Below are positions 25,029 to 34,279 of a stretch of DNA of 38,159 nucleotides, in pieces; within the stretch, counting starts at the first letter, position 1; every line of letters starts with the position of its first letter. This DNA is from Oscillospiraceae bacterium. Lineage in GTDB: Bacteria > Bacillota > Clostridia > Oscillospirales > Oscillospiraceae. The notes beneath the pieces are model-generated. The model was given only the letters and a program-made list of their open reading frames with translations. It did no database searches and was not told the origin of the DNA. The stretch is from the NCBI GenBank assembly GCA_021768185.1, contig JAETNP010000022.1, forward strand, positions 1 through 38,159, in the 5' to 3' direction. Both the position numbers and the translations under genes were made by a program.

Positions 25029-27179
25029 ATGGGAAAGCGAATATCTGCATTTTTTCTGGCAGTATGTCTGACGCTGGGGATGCTGTCGGGGACGGCGCGG
25101 GCAGAGAGCGGCGGCGCGCTTCCGTTCCGAGATGTTGCGGAGGACGCCGCTTATTACTATGCGGTGCGTTACGTCTATGAGAACCATTTGATGAACGGTA
25201 CGACAGACGCGCTGTTTGAACCGGACGGCACCATGGACCGCGCTCAGCTGGCCACGGTGCTCTATCGCCTGGAAGGGTCTCCTGCCGTGTCCGGGGCTTC
25301 CTTCCGCGACGTGGAGCCTGGTCAATGGTACACCGACGCCATCGCCTGGGCCTCGGCAGAAAACCTGGTCAGCGGCTACAGCGGCGGCAGGTTCGGCCCC
25401 GCGGACCCCGTGACCCGGGAGGATATGGCGACGATCCTCCACCGGTACGCAAAGTACAAGGGCTACCCCTCCAGAGGAGAGACTTTGGCTAATTTTGAAG
25501 ATGTGTCTGAGGTAGCATCCTATGCGGTGGAACCTATGAAGTGGGCTGTGAACTATGGCGTGATATCCGGCGGAGAGCTGGCTCCAAAGAGCCATGCCAC
25601 GCGCGCACAGATCGCGGTCGCTCTGCATGCGCTGAGCGTGACTGGACAATATGCCGAGCTGGCGAACCAGCGCAGAGAAAGCATCCGCGCCGCCAGGACG
25701 GACTGCACTGCGGACGTAACAGGTACGATTTATTATATTTCCAACGATGGTGACGACAGCAATGACGGTCTTTCACCTGAAACAGCTTGGGCAACGCCGT
25801 ATACGGCCATGAAAAAAGGGCTGAAAGCCGGTGACGCGGTACTTTTTGCCCGCGGCGATACTTGGTATGTCGATGTCGAGACAAATATCGGGAACACTGC
25901 GTATAACCTGAGTTTTGCCGACGGCGTGAATATCGGCGCGTACGGCGATGGCGCGAAACCTGTTCTGCGCGGCGACATCGCGGAAGCGAACGACCCGGCG
26001 TTCTGGGAGATCTTCTCCGAGAAGAATGGCGCAAAGATTTGGAAAGCAGCAAGAGATCTCCGCGACTGCACGGTGATCGTGTTCAACGAGGGAGAAGCCT
26101 GGGCGGAAGAGGTATTTCCCTGGTGGGATGGCGGTACGCAGTATATCGATCCTGATGGAACGCCTTTTGTTGTGGAAGAAGCTCTGGATAGAGATTTGAC
26201 CTTCTGCAATCTGCTTGACTTGGACTGTGACCGCACACATTTCACAGACCGGATCGATCCGTTTTATACGGGTGAGCTCTATCTGCGCTGTGACGCGGGT
26301 AATCCCGCTGAAGTTTATGATGTCGTATCCGTGCCCCAGGAAATCGTTGGGATCGAGATACTCCCCCACTCCAGTGTACGGGATCTCGATATCCGCTATT
26401 GCACGATGATGGGGACGCAGTGTACCGACCATGGCACACCCATGGAAGACTATCGCTTTGCTAACCTGGAGATCGGCTGGTGCGGCGGCTGGCTGCAAAA
26501 CTATAGTCCTGCAGATGACAAAAATGACAGATACCAGCCCCACATCGCTGGCGGCGCTATCGGCGCATACAGTACGGAGCTTTCCGTTACAGACTGCTAT
26601 ATCCACCATTCCGGCCCTATGACGATGATCATCTCCATGCACGACCTTTCACCCGATACTGCGGAAACCATTGCTTTCAAGAACCAGCGGTTTGCAGGCA
26701 ATCTGTTTGAGTATTGTGCTGCTCCCATACATTGGGCTGATTTGACGCCTATGGATAATTCCGGGTCTAAAGGATTTCTTTCAAATCTCGTATATGAGGA
26801 TAATCTGTTTATGTATACCGGCGACGGCTGGCTTTACAATTACATTTTGCAAAGCGAAACCGGAGGGCCAACCAGCTTCTGGCTGAGCGCCGTGGAAAAC
26901 GGTTATGGCGCGGCTGACAATGACGGCATCCATATCCGGAACAACGTATTCTTCCTGAGCCAATGGGCCACGGTCAATCTGCGGGAATATCTGTGGGGGG
27001 ATGAGAAGATCCGGGTCAACAAGCAGCCGGTTTTCTCCGGCAACACCTATGTGCAGCTTGCGGACCGGCTCCTTTTCCTGTGGTTCTGGGAGGGAGACGG
27101 CTATCCTCCCTCGGAAGAAGTCATGACGGAACAGATCGGCGACACCGAAGGTACGCTGATCGTCCTGGGACAGCGGTAA
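25029..27179 (+). CDS. Secreted SLH-domain protein with right-handed beta-helix region
   Basis: This 716-residue protein has a signal peptide (about 1-25, cleavage near ARA-ES) and three S-layer-homology modules. The modules lie at about 30-80 (PFRDVAEDAAYYYAVRYVYE), 90-145 (SFRDVEPGQWYTDAIAWA) and 155-205 (NFEDVSEVASYAVEPMKWA), and they attach proteins to cell-wall polymers. From about 235 (YYISNDGDDSNDGLSPETAW) a long parallel beta-helix region runs to the end, with repeated short asparagine- and glycine-rich turns such as FAGNLFEYC, YEDNLFMYTG and IRNNVFFLS. Such helices are common in polysaccharide lyases and surface adhesins, but I see no catalytic set to name. AT content rises in the second half. 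It has its own promoter and a strong terminator. Confidence 0.88.
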   Translation: MGKRISAFFLAVCLTLGMLSGTARAESGGALPFRDVAEDAAYYYAVRYVYENHLMNGTTDALFEPDGTMDRAQLATVLYRLEGSPAVSGASFRDVEPGQWYTDAIAWASAENLVSGYSGGRFGPADPVTREDMATILHRYAKYKGYPSRGETLANFEDVSEVASYAVEPMKWAVNYGVISGGELAPKSHATRAQIAVALHALSVTGQYAELANQRRESIRAARTDCTADVTGTIYYISNDGDDSNDGLSPETAWATPYTAMKKGLKAGDAVLFARGDTWYVDVETNIGNTAYNLSFADGVNIGAYGDGAKPVLRGDIAEANDPAFWEIFSEKNGAKIWKAARDLRDCTVIVFNEGEAWAEEVFPWWDGGTQYIDPDGTPFVVEEALDRDLTFCNLLDLDCDRTHFTDRIDPFYTGELYLRCDAGNPAEVYDVVSVPQEIVGIEILPHSSVRDLDIRYCTMMGTQCTDHGTPMEDYRFANLEIGWCGGWLQNYSPADDKNDRYQPHIAGGAIGAYSTELSVTDCYIHHSGPMTMIISMHDLSPDTAETIAFKNQRFAGNLFEYCAAPIHWADLTPMDNSGSKGFLSNLVYEDNLFMYTGDGWLYNYILQSETGGPTSFWLSAVENGYGAADNDGIHIRNNVFFLSQWATVNLREYLWGDEKIRVNKQPVFSGNTYVQLADRLLFLWFWEGDGYPPSEEVMTEQIGDTEGTLIVLGQR

Positions 27180-27199
27180 GCAATCAAAAAATTACAGCA

Positions 27200-27229
27200 A
27201 GGCCCGGCTGGGTACTCCCAGCCGGGCCT
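27200..27229. terminator. Bidirectional terminator between SLH and DUF4015-like genes
   Basis: A perfect 13-bp GC-rich stem (27200-27212 with 27217-27229) has a TACT loop. T-rich bases follow on the plus strand, and TGTAATTTTTTG follows on the minus strand. It serves two convergent genes. Confidence 0.88.
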
Positions 27230-27255
27230 CTTACTATATCACTAAGGCATCCCTC

Positions 27256-28359
27256 TCACCCCGCGGGGATACACCAGTTGTCCGCCCCTCCCGGCTCCGG
27301 GGTGATGAGCACCAGCTCCGGCCATGTTTCCGCGCCTTCCGGGGCCGCCAGCGCCGCCCGGACAGCCTCCGGGTCGGAGGCCTGGACGTACACGCCGTCC
27401 ACCAGGGGCAGCAGCACGGCAAGGTCCACGCCGGAATCCGCGCTGGTGTCCTCCAGGACCTGCTCCTCGTCCAGCAGCAGGGAGAGCTTGGTGCCGTAGG
27501 GCTCCAGAGCCGTCCGCAGATCCGTCAGCACCAGGGCCAGGGCGTCCTTTTTCTCCATGGCGTTGTTCTTGTAGCTGATCTTGTAGGTGTTGCCCCGGGT
27601 GGGGTAGCACAGCTCCTCCAGCAGCAGCTCGTCAAAGCCCAGCTGGGCGCACTCCGCCGCCAGACCGGTCACATACTGCCGGGCCAGCTCCTTCTCCGGC
27701 TCCAGCCAATGCCAGGAGTTGTTGTCGTACCAGACGTAGCCGTTGGCCTGGCAGATGGCGGCGTCCTTCATGTTGGCAAAGGCGAAGTAGCTGTCGTGGA
27801 GGACGTTGAACCGGGCCACCGCCAGGACGTTCTCCGTCCCGCACAATCCCCGCAGCAGCTCCGAGGCCGCCTCGTCCCCCTTCACCGCCTTCTTCTGGCC
27901 GGTGGGGGAGGCCCAGAAGATCTCGCCCTTATTATTGCGGACGGGATAGACGAACCCGTTGGCCCCCTTCTCCGCCAGCAGCGCCTCCAGTTCAGGCCCG
28001 CCGGCGGGCAGGGCGGAGAGTTCCGCCAGACGGTGGTCCCCGAAGAGGTCCACCGGTTCAGGTTCGGGTTCCGGCTCCGGTTCGGGCTCCGGATCGTCGA
28101 TCACCAGCTGGACCGGCGGCGGTTCAGGCTCGGCGCCGGGTTCCGGTTCCGGCGGCGGGGGAGCGGGCGTGGGCAGGTAGACCCGCCCGAAATAGGGGAG
28201 CTCCAGATAAATTCTGCCGTCGTCCGCATAGGAAATATATTGCTGCGCGAAAATAAAGGTGCAGGCGGCGATCAGGATCAGGACCAGCAGCACAATGGCC
28301 GCCCATGTACCCGCCGAACGCCGGCCGCGATAATTCTGGTATCCTCTGGACACGGACAT
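27256..28359 (-). CDS. Membrane-anchored DUF4015-like putative glycoside hydrolase
   Basis: This 367-residue protein has a short cytoplasmic start, one membrane helix at about 19-39, and a Pro/Glu repeat linker at about 64-103. The extracellular domain that follows resembles the DUF4015 (COG1306) TIM-barrel family. Matching features are GFVYPVRNNKGEIFWAS, AVARFNVLHDSYFA, a YVWYDNNSWHWLEPEKE segment and GFDELLLEELCYPTRG at the position of the family FDYIRFP segment. The linker would span the wall. The substrate is unknown, and the family itself is only predicted to act on sugars. It is monocistronic and divergent from the aro operon. Confidence 0.68.
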   Translation of the reverse strand: MSVSRGYQNYRGRRSAGTWAAIVLLVLILIAACTFIFAQQYISYADDGRIYLELPYFGRVYLPTPAPPPPEPEPGAEPEPPPVQLVIDDPEPEPEPEPEPEPVDLFGDHRLAELSALPAGGPELEALLAEKGANGFVYPVRNNKGEIFWASPTGQKKAVKGDEAASELLRGLCGTENVLAVARFNVLHDSYFAFANMKDAAICQANGYVWYDNNSWHWLEPEKELARQYVTGLAAECAQLGFDELLLEELCYPTRGNTYKISYKNNAMEKKDALALVLTDLRTALEPYGTKLSLLLDEEQVLEDTSADSGVDLAVLLPLVDGVYVQASDPEAVRAALAAPEGAETWPELVLITPEPGGADNWCIPAG

Positions 28360-28494
28360 TCCTCATTTCTTTTATCACAGATCAGGGAAAGCTTTCTATC
28401 TTCTGCCATATTATTACCATACCACATCTGACGGGGAACATGCAACCAGATTTTGGAAAAAATGCTAAAATTTAGAGGAAGGTCCACATTTATC

Positions 28495-28523
28495 TCCACA
28501 ACCACAGGAAAGTGTGGTATACT
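28495..28523 (+). promoter_or_regulatory. Promoter of the aromatic amino acid operon
   Basis: TATACT (28518-28523), preceded by TGG, forms an extended -10. A weak -35, TCCACA (28495-28500), stands 17 bases upstream. The tyrA start lies 30 bases further, leaving no room for a T-box or a long attenuator. Confidence 0.5.
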
Positions 28524-28552
28524 TCTATCCAATACGTGGGAAGGAGCCGCTT

Positions 28553-29398
28553 ATGAGCAAAACTGTGGGCGTTGTGGGCCTGGGCCTCATCGGAGGCAGC
28601 ATGGCCAAGGCCATTCATCAATATACGGACTGCACCCTTTTGGGGTATGATACGGACGGGGCGGTGCTCAGCCGCGCCCTGGACGAGGGCGTGGTGTCCG
28701 CCGCGCTGACGGCGGACCGGCTGGCGGAGTGCGATCTGGTCGTCATCGCCCTGTATCCCCAGGCTGTGGTGGAGTACGTCACGGCCCACCGGGACTGCTT
28801 CCGGAAGGGCGGCACGGTCATGGACTGCGGCGGCGTGAAGGGCGTAGTCTGTACGCCTCTGGCGGACGTGGTGAAGGACGCGGGGTTCTATTTTGTGGGG
28901 GGACACCCCATGGCGGGCATCGAGCGCTCCGGGTATGAATTTGCCTTCCCGGAGCTGTTTCAGGGGGCCTCCCTGATCCTGACGCCCTACCCGGGCACTC
29001 CGCAGAAATGCCTGGACGACATCTGGGAGCTTGCCCAGAAGTTGGGATTCGGCCGCCTCCAGCTCTCCACGCCGGCCGAGCACGACCATATCATCGCCTA
29101 CACCTCCCAGCTGGCCCACGTGGTGAGCTGCGCCTATGTGGGCAGCCCGTCGGCCCCGAATTTCGAGGGCTTCTCCGCTGGGAGCTTCAAGGACATGACG
29201 CGGGTGGCCAAGCTCAACGAGGAGATGTGGACGGAGCTGTTTCTGGAGAACCAGGACGCCCTGGTCCGGGAGATCGACACCCTGGTGGAGGAGCTGGCGG
29301 CCTTCGCCTACACCATCCGCCGGGGGGACCGGGAGCGTTTGAAGGATATGCTCAGGCACGCAAGAGAGATCAAGGAAGCTATTGACAAAGACTGCTGA
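28553..29398 (+). CDS. tyrA: Prephenate dehydrogenase
   Basis: This 281-residue enzyme oxidises and decarboxylates prephenate to 4-hydroxyphenylpyruvate on the way to tyrosine, using NAD(P)+. The dinucleotide-binding GLGLIGGSMAKAI lies at about 8-20. The substrate side includes GGHPMAGIERSGYEFA and SQLAHVVSCAYVG with the conserved His. There is no chorismate mutase or ACT domain. The ATG at 28553 follows AAGGAG, and the longer frame would start inside the promoter. Its TGA ends exactly where a copy of the dispersed TACTTTTT hairpin begins. It leads the aro operon. Confidence 0.95.
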   Translation: MSKTVGVVGLGLIGGSMAKAIHQYTDCTLLGYDTDGAVLSRALDEGVVSAALTADRLAECDLVVIALYPQAVVEYVTAHRDCFRKGGTVMDCGGVKGVVCTPLADVVKDAGFYFVGGHPMAGIERSGYEFAFPELFQGASLILTPYPGTPQKCLDDIWELAQKLGFGRLQLSTPAEHDHIIAYTSQLAHVVSCAYVGSPSAPNFEGFSAGSFKDMTRVAKLNEEMWTELFLENQDALVREIDTLVEELAAFAYTIRRGDRERLKDMLRHAREIKEAIDKDC

Positions 29399-29438
29399 TA
29401 CTTTTTCTTGAAAGAAAAAGTACCAAAAAGAACTTTAA
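29399..29438 (+). repeat. Dispersed TACTTTTT hairpin repeat, copy 2
   Basis: An 11-bp stem, TACTTTTTCTT (29399-29409) with AAGAAAAAGTA (29412-29422), is followed by CCAAAAAGAACTTTAA. It starts at the first base after the tyrA stop. The 16-base trailer is identical to copy 3 at 37070-37085. Confidence 0.8.
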
Positions 29439-29529
29439 GTTCGAGACTAAAGCTGTTGCTATTTTTACATTTCCGCCCGGTAACGCAGAAAAGAATTTAT
29501 TTTAGAGAATATAAGAAGGGAGAAGCGCT

Positions 29530-30321
29530 ATGGATACCAGCTATATCACCGATTACTACAATAGCTATAACGAGGATGCCCGAACCAAATCCCGCCACGG
29601 CAGCGTGGAGTTCACCACCAATATGAAGTACATCCGCGCCTATGTGCCCCAGGGGGGAAAGATCCTGGACGTGGGCGCGGGCACCGGGGTCTACTCCATG
29701 GCCCTGGCCATGGACGGCTACGACGTCCACGCCGTCGAACTGGTGGAGCACAACATCGAGGTGTTCCGGGAGAATCTGAAGGCGTGCGGGGCGGAGATCC
29801 CGGTGGAGCAGGGCAACGCCCTGGACCTGGGCCGGTTCGCGGACGAGAGCTTTGACGCGGTGCTGCTGTTCGGGCCGCTGTACCATCTCTACACCAAGGA
29901 GGACAAGCTGACCGTCCTCCGGGAGGCCAAGCGGGTAGTGAAGCCCAAGGGCCACATTTTCGTCGCCTACTGCATGAACGAGGCCACCATCATCCAGTAC
30001 ATCTTTGCCGGTGACGGAGGCAATATGATGGACTATCTCACCAAGGGACTGCTGACGGCAGATTATCACTGCATCTCTGAACCGGCGGAGATTTTTGAGC
30101 TGGTACGGCTGGAGGACATTGACGAGCTGAACCGGGAGGCGGGCCTGCGTCGGGAAAAGATCCTTGCCTCTGACCTGTTTTCCCGCTATATCAAGGACCG
30201 GCTCCCCAATTTCTCCGAAGCAGTGTATCAGGCATACGTTAAATACCACCTCTCTATCTGCGAGCGCCCGGACCTCATCGGCGCCACCAACCACAGTCTG
30301 GATATTCTGACCAAGGAGTGA
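29530..30321 (+). CDS. Class I SAM-dependent methyltransferase
   Basis: This 263-residue protein has the Rossmann methyltransferase core: motif I ILDVGAGTGVYSMALA at 45-60, an acidic VELVEHNIEVF, NALDLGRF and SFDAVLLFGPLYHL. A helical C-terminal part may hold the substrate. No target-specific motif is visible, so the methyl acceptor is unknown. It is placed between tyrA and aroB and ends with AAGGAG, which forms the ribosome site of aroB, so it is part of the operon. Known shikimate steps need no methylation, so it may act on an aromatic product or be a passenger. Confidence 0.85.
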   Translation: MDTSYITDYYNSYNEDARTKSRHGSVEFTTNMKYIRAYVPQGGKILDVGAGTGVYSMALAMDGYDVHAVELVEHNIEVFRENLKACGAEIPVEQGNALDLGRFADESFDAVLLFGPLYHLYTKEDKLTVLREAKRVVKPKGHIFVAYCMNEATIIQYIFAGDGGNMMDYLTKGLLTADYHCISEPAEIFELVRLEDIDELNREAGLRREKILASDLFSRYIKDRLPNFSEAVYQAYVKYHLSICERPDLIGATNHSLDILTKE

Positions 30322-30325
30322 TCTC

Positions 30326-31378
30326 ATGGAAACCGTAACCGTCAACGCCTCCGTCCCCTATCCTGTCCACATCGGCCCCGGCCTGCTGGAAAGGGCCGGG
30401 GAGCTGATCGCGGGCGTTACAAAATCCCGCGCCTGCGCCGTCATCACCGACACCACGGTGGAGAAGCTCTATGCCGCCCCCGTGTGCCGCTCCCTCCAGG
30501 AGGCGGGCTTTCAGGTCTGCCTCCACGCCTTCCCCGCCGGGGAGCAGAGCAAGAATCTGGGAACCTTCGGCGGTATGCTGGAATTTCTGGCGGAAAACAA
30601 GCTCACCCGCTCTGACTTTGTGGTAGCCCTGGGGGGCGGCGTGACGGGGGACATGGCGGGCTTCGCCGCCGCCGCCTACCAGCGGGGAGTGGACTATATC
30701 CAGATGCCCACCACCTTCCTGGCCGCGTCGGATTCCTCCGTGGGCGGCAAGACCGCCATCGACCTGGCGGCGGGGAAGAATCTGGCGGGAGCCTTTCACC
30801 AGCCCAAAATGGTGATCTGCGACACGGACACCTTCCGGACCCTCCCCCCGGACGCCTTTGCCGACGGCATGGCGGAGACCCTCAAGCACGGCCTCATCGC
30901 CGACGGAGATTTTTATCGCTTCCTCATGACCGGGGACGTCCGCGGCCGCATGGACCAGGTGGTCCGGCGCAATGTGGAGATCAAGGCCGCCGTGGTGGGG
31001 GAGGATGAGAAGGAGCACGGCAAACGAAAGCTCCTGAACTTCGGCCACACCCTGGGCCACGCTATTGAGAAGTGCAGCGGCTACACCGTGGCCCACGGAC
31101 ATGCGGTGGCGGTGGGCATGGTTCTGGCCTCCCGGGCGGCGGAGCGGCTGGGGTACAGCCCCGCCGGGACCCTGGAGGCGGTGCGGGCGGCCTGCCGCCG
31201 GTTTGATCTGCCCACGGAGTGCCCCTACACCGCCCCGGAGCTCTACGCCGCCGCCACCGGCGACAAGAAGCGGGACGGCGGCAGCATCGACGTGGTGGTG
31301 CTGAAGGAGGTGGGCCGGGCGGAGACCGTCCGGCTGGACCTGGAGGGCCTGCGGCGCTTCACGGAGGCCGCGCTGTGA
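30326..31378 (+). CDS. aroB: 3-dehydroquinate synthase
   Basis: This 350-residue NAD- and metal-dependent enzyme converts DAHP to 3-dehydroquinate, the second shikimate step. Family signatures are ALGGGVTGDMAGFAAAAYQRG, PTTFLAASDSSVGGKTAID and the metal-binding GHTLGHAIE. The ATG lies 4 bases after the methyltransferase stop with AAGGAG overlapping it. Its TGA overlaps the GTG of aroA. DAHP synthase, the preceding step, is not in this window. Confidence 0.96.
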   Translation: METVTVNASVPYPVHIGPGLLERAGELIAGVTKSRACAVITDTTVEKLYAAPVCRSLQEAGFQVCLHAFPAGEQSKNLGTFGGMLEFLAENKLTRSDFVVALGGGVTGDMAGFAAAAYQRGVDYIQMPTTFLAASDSSVGGKTAIDLAAGKNLAGAFHQPKMVICDTDTFRTLPPDAFADGMAETLKHGLIADGDFYRFLMTGDVRGRMDQVVRRNVEIKAAVVGEDEKEHGKRKLLNFGHTLGHAIEKCSGYTVAHGHAVAVGMVLASRAAERLGYSPAGTLEAVRAACRRFDLPTECPYTAPELYAAATGDKKRDGGSIDVVVLKEVGRAETVRLDLEGLRRFTEAAL

Positions 31379-32559
31379 ACCTCACCATTACGCCGGCGGC
31401 CCTCTCCGGGGCCGTTACGCCGCCCCCCAGCAAGTCCCAGGCCCACCGGCTGCTCATCGCCGCCGCCCTGGCGGGGGAGGGGAGCGTTATCCACAATCTG
31501 GCGGATTCTCAGGACATCCGGGCCACCCGCCGCTGTCTGACAGAATTGAACACAAATAGCAGCGCTCTGCCAAAATTCGACTGCGGGGAATCAGGCTCCA
31601 CCCTGCGCTTTCTGATCCCCATCGCCCTGGCCCTCCGGGGCGGCGGAGTGTTCACCGGTCACGGGCGGCTGATGGAGCGGCCCCAGCAGCCCTATTTTGA
31701 CCTCTTTGACGAGAAGGGCATCCGGTACGGGCAGAAGGACGGCGTCCTCACGGTGGAAGGGAAGCTGACGCCGGGGGAGTACCGCCTGCCGGGGAACGTG
31801 TCCAGCCAGTTCATCACCGGACTGCTTCTGGCGCTGCCCCTGCTGGACGGCCCGTCGGTCATCATTCCCACCACCCGGCTGGAGAGCGAGGGGTATATCG
31901 CCCTCACGCTGGACGCCATGGAGGCCTTCGGGGTAACGGTCCCCGCCACCCGCTCCCTTCCGCCCCGCTACCTCATCTCCGGCGGCGGGGGCTACCGCCC
32001 CGCGGAGGTGACCGTGGAGGCGGACTGGTCCCAGGCCGCCTTCTGGTACGCCGCCAACCACCTGGGAGGCCGGGTGGAGATCCTGGGGCTGAACCCCCAT
32101 TCCCGGCAGGGGGATATGGTTGTCAGCGCCTGGGCGCGGGAGCTTTCCGGGGACGGGGACCTGGAGCTGGACGTCTCCGGCTGTCCGGACCTGGTGCCGC
32201 CGCTGGCGGCTATGGCGGCGGTGCGGCAGGGGACCACCCGCCTCATCAACGCCGGACGCCTCCGCATAAAAGAGAGCGACCGTCTGGCCTCCGTCACCGC
32301 CGCCCTGAACGCCATGGGCGCGGATATAGAGGAGGGGCCGGACTTCCTGACCATCCGGGGCCGGGATTCCCTGGCGGGAGGCTGCACCGTGGACTGCTGC
32401 AACGACCACCGCATCGCCATGATGGCGGCTGTCGCCGCCACTCGCTGCCGGGAGCCGGTGACGCTGCTGGGGGCGGAGTGCGTGGCGAAATCCTATCCCG
32501 ATTTCTGGGAACACTACCGCATATTAGGAGGGGTTTTCCATGAACACACTGGGGAATAA
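31375..32559 (+). CDS. aroA: 3-phosphoshikimate 1-carboxyvinyltransferase (EPSP synthase)
   Basis: This 394-residue enzyme joins PEP to shikimate 3-phosphate. Start choice: GTG at 31375 overlaps the aroB stop (GTGA) and gives the family N-terminus NLTITPAALSGAVTPPPSKSQAHR. Active-site segments are PSKSQAHRLLIAAAL, GESGSTLRFLIP, LRIKESDR and NDHRIAMM. The protein is slightly shorter than the common 425 residues. Its 3' end overlaps aroC by 20 bases. Confidence 0.95.
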   Translation: MNLTITPAALSGAVTPPPSKSQAHRLLIAAALAGEGSVIHNLADSQDIRATRRCLTELNTNSSALPKFDCGESGSTLRFLIPIALALRGGGVFTGHGRLMERPQQPYFDLFDEKGIRYGQKDGVLTVEGKLTPGEYRLPGNVSSQFITGLLLALPLLDGPSVIIPTTRLESEGYIALTLDAMEAFGVTVPATRSLPPRYLISGGGGYRPAEVTVEADWSQAAFWYAANHLGGRVEILGLNPHSRQGDMVVSAWARELSGDGDLELDVSGCPDLVPPLAAMAAVRQGTTRLINAGRLRIKESDRLASVTAALNAMGADIEEGPDFLTIRGRDSLAGGCTVDCCNDHRIAMMAAVAATRCREPVTLLGAECVAKSYPDFWEHYRILGGVFHEHTGE

Positions 32560-33616
32560 ATTGAAGGTCACCGTCTTCGGGCAGTCCCACGCTCCCGCCA
32601 TCGGCTGCATTATAGACGGTCTGCCGGCGGGCTTCGCGCCGGATATGGACCGGGTGACTGCCTTCATGGCCCGGCGGGCCCCGGGACAAAACGCATGGTC
32701 AACCCCACGGAAGGAGAGCGACACGCCGGAAATCCTCTCCGGGCTGGTGGACGGCAAAACCTGCGGCGCGCCGGTGGCGATGGTCATCCGCAACGCCGAC
32801 CAGCACAGCAAGGATTACAGCGGCCTCCGGCGCACCCCCCGGCCCTCCCATGCCGATTACACCGCCATGGTGAAATTTGGCGAAAATTACGATATCCGGG
32901 GGGGAGGACAGTTTTCCGGACGTCTGACCGCCCCGCTCTGCTTTGCAGGCGCTTTCGCTTTACAGCTGCTGGAGGAGAAGGGGATCACTGTTGCCGCCCA
33001 CATCGGGCAGATCGAAAATGTCTTCGATACTGTGCCGGACTTCGCCGCCGTGAGCCGGGAGGAATTGGCGGCCCTTCTCCGCAAGCCCTTCCCCGTGTTT
33101 GACGACACGGCGGGGATGAACATGCGCCAGGCTGTCGAGGCGGCCCGGATGGAGCAGGACTCAGTGGGCGGGGTCATCCGCTGCTTTGCGATAGGCCTCC
33201 CGGCGGGCGTGGGGGAGCCCATGTTTGATGGGGTGGAGAACCGTCTGGCGGCGGCCCTGTTCGGGATTCCCGCCGTGCGGGGGGTGTCCTTCGGCACCGG
33301 CTTCGCCGCCGCGGGAATGCGGGGCAGCGCCCACAACGACCCCTTTGTCATGGAGGACGGCGCTGTGAAGACCCGCACCAACCACGCCGGGGGCGTGCTG
33401 GGAGGCATCACCACGGGAATGCCCCTGGTGGTGAACATCGCCGTCAAGCCCACCGCGTCCATCTCCCGGGAGCAGGACACGGTGGACCTGGAAACGGGAG
33501 AAAACGCCCCGCTGGTCATCCATGGCCGCCACGACCCCTGCATCGTGCCCCGGGCGGTGCCGGTGGTCGAGGCCGTGACGGCGCTGACGGTGCTGGATAT
33601 GATGCTGGAGGACTGA
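32540..33616 (+). CDS. aroC: Chorismate synthase
   Basis: This 358-residue flavin-dependent enzyme removes phosphate from EPSP to give chorismate. Characteristic segments include VTVFGQSHAPAIGCIIDG (with the GxSH motif), RRTPRPSHADYTAMVKF, GGGQFSGRLTAPLCFAGAF and NHAGGVLGGITTGMP. The ATG at 32540 follows AGGAGG and overlaps the end of aroA. All regions are intact. Confidence 0.97.
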   Translation: MNTLGNKLKVTVFGQSHAPAIGCIIDGLPAGFAPDMDRVTAFMARRAPGQNAWSTPRKESDTPEILSGLVDGKTCGAPVAMVIRNADQHSKDYSGLRRTPRPSHADYTAMVKFGENYDIRGGGQFSGRLTAPLCFAGAFALQLLEEKGITVAAHIGQIENVFDTVPDFAAVSREELAALLRKPFPVFDDTAGMNMRQAVEAARMEQDSVGGVIRCFAIGLPAGVGEPMFDGVENRLAAALFGIPAVRGVSFGTGFAAAGMRGSAHNDPFVMEDGAVKTRTNHAGGVLGGITTGMPLVVNIAVKPTASISREQDTVDLETGENAPLVIHGRHDPCIVPRAVPVVEAVTALTVLDMMLED

Positions 33617-33636
33617 GCGGACGGAGCGTAGAAGAA

Positions 33637-34251
33637 ATGCCTTGGGAAGAAAAAGAATTATACCAGAAGCTTGGCGTTCTCACAAAAGACAAAGCGCGGT
33701 GGGAAGAAAATATTCCTTTTGTTGCCTCGCTGCTGAAGGGACAACCTGTGAAGATAACAGGAAAAGCTCTTTGGATGCTGGGCGAAATGGGGCTGCTGTA
33801 CCCCAAGGAGGTACGGCCTTTCCTGGATCAGATCGCCGCTTTTCTGGATGCGGAGGCCCCTTTTCTCAGGGAACGGGCCATGAACGCCCTGGGACGGATT
33901 GGCCGGGCTGACCATACGCTGGTTCAACCATATCGGGAGAAAATGTTTGTGACGGCACAGGATGAGAGTCCTAACGTCCGGCTGAGTTTTATCTGGGCCT
34001 CCGAGAACATCGCAACAAATGCGCCGGATTTTTACGAGGACGCTGTCCCCTTGTTTGAGGCGCTGTTGGATGACGAAAATATCCGGGTAAGGACGGAAGC
34101 GCCGGAGATGTTCCGCGTACTGGGCAAACGTAGGCCGGAGTACGTGCGGCATTGTATAGAGAAACTGAGAGTTTTGTCAGAGCACGATGAGAACCGGGTC
34201 GTGCGTATCCACGCCGGAGGCGCAATCCGGGCAATCTCAGCGAATATATGA
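33637..34251 (+). CDS. HEAT-repeat-like protein inside the aro operon
   Basis: This 204-residue all-helical protein has repeating helix pairs that resemble HEAT repeats, for example GKALWMLGEMGLLYPKEVRPFLDQI, RERAMNALGRIGRADHTLV and VRTEAPEMFRVLGKRRPEYV. There is no enzyme motif, signal peptide or membrane helix. It lies 20 bases after aroC and 28 before pheA in the same direction. Its base composition is less GC-rich than its neighbours and its ribosome site is weak, which suggests a later arrival. HEAT-type proteins usually bind other proteins or DNA, and its role in an aromatic operon is unknown. Confidence 0.75.
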   Translation: MPWEEKELYQKLGVLTKDKARWEENIPFVASLLKGQPVKITGKALWMLGEMGLLYPKEVRPFLDQIAAFLDAEAPFLRERAMNALGRIGRADHTLVQPYREKMFVTAQDESPNVRLSFIWASENIATNAPDFYEDAVPLFEALLDDENIRVRTEAPEMFRVLGKRRPEYVRHCIEKLRVLSEHDENRVVRIHAGGAIRAISANI

Positions 34252-34279
34252 AAGAATCAAATATCAGGAGGATACCACC

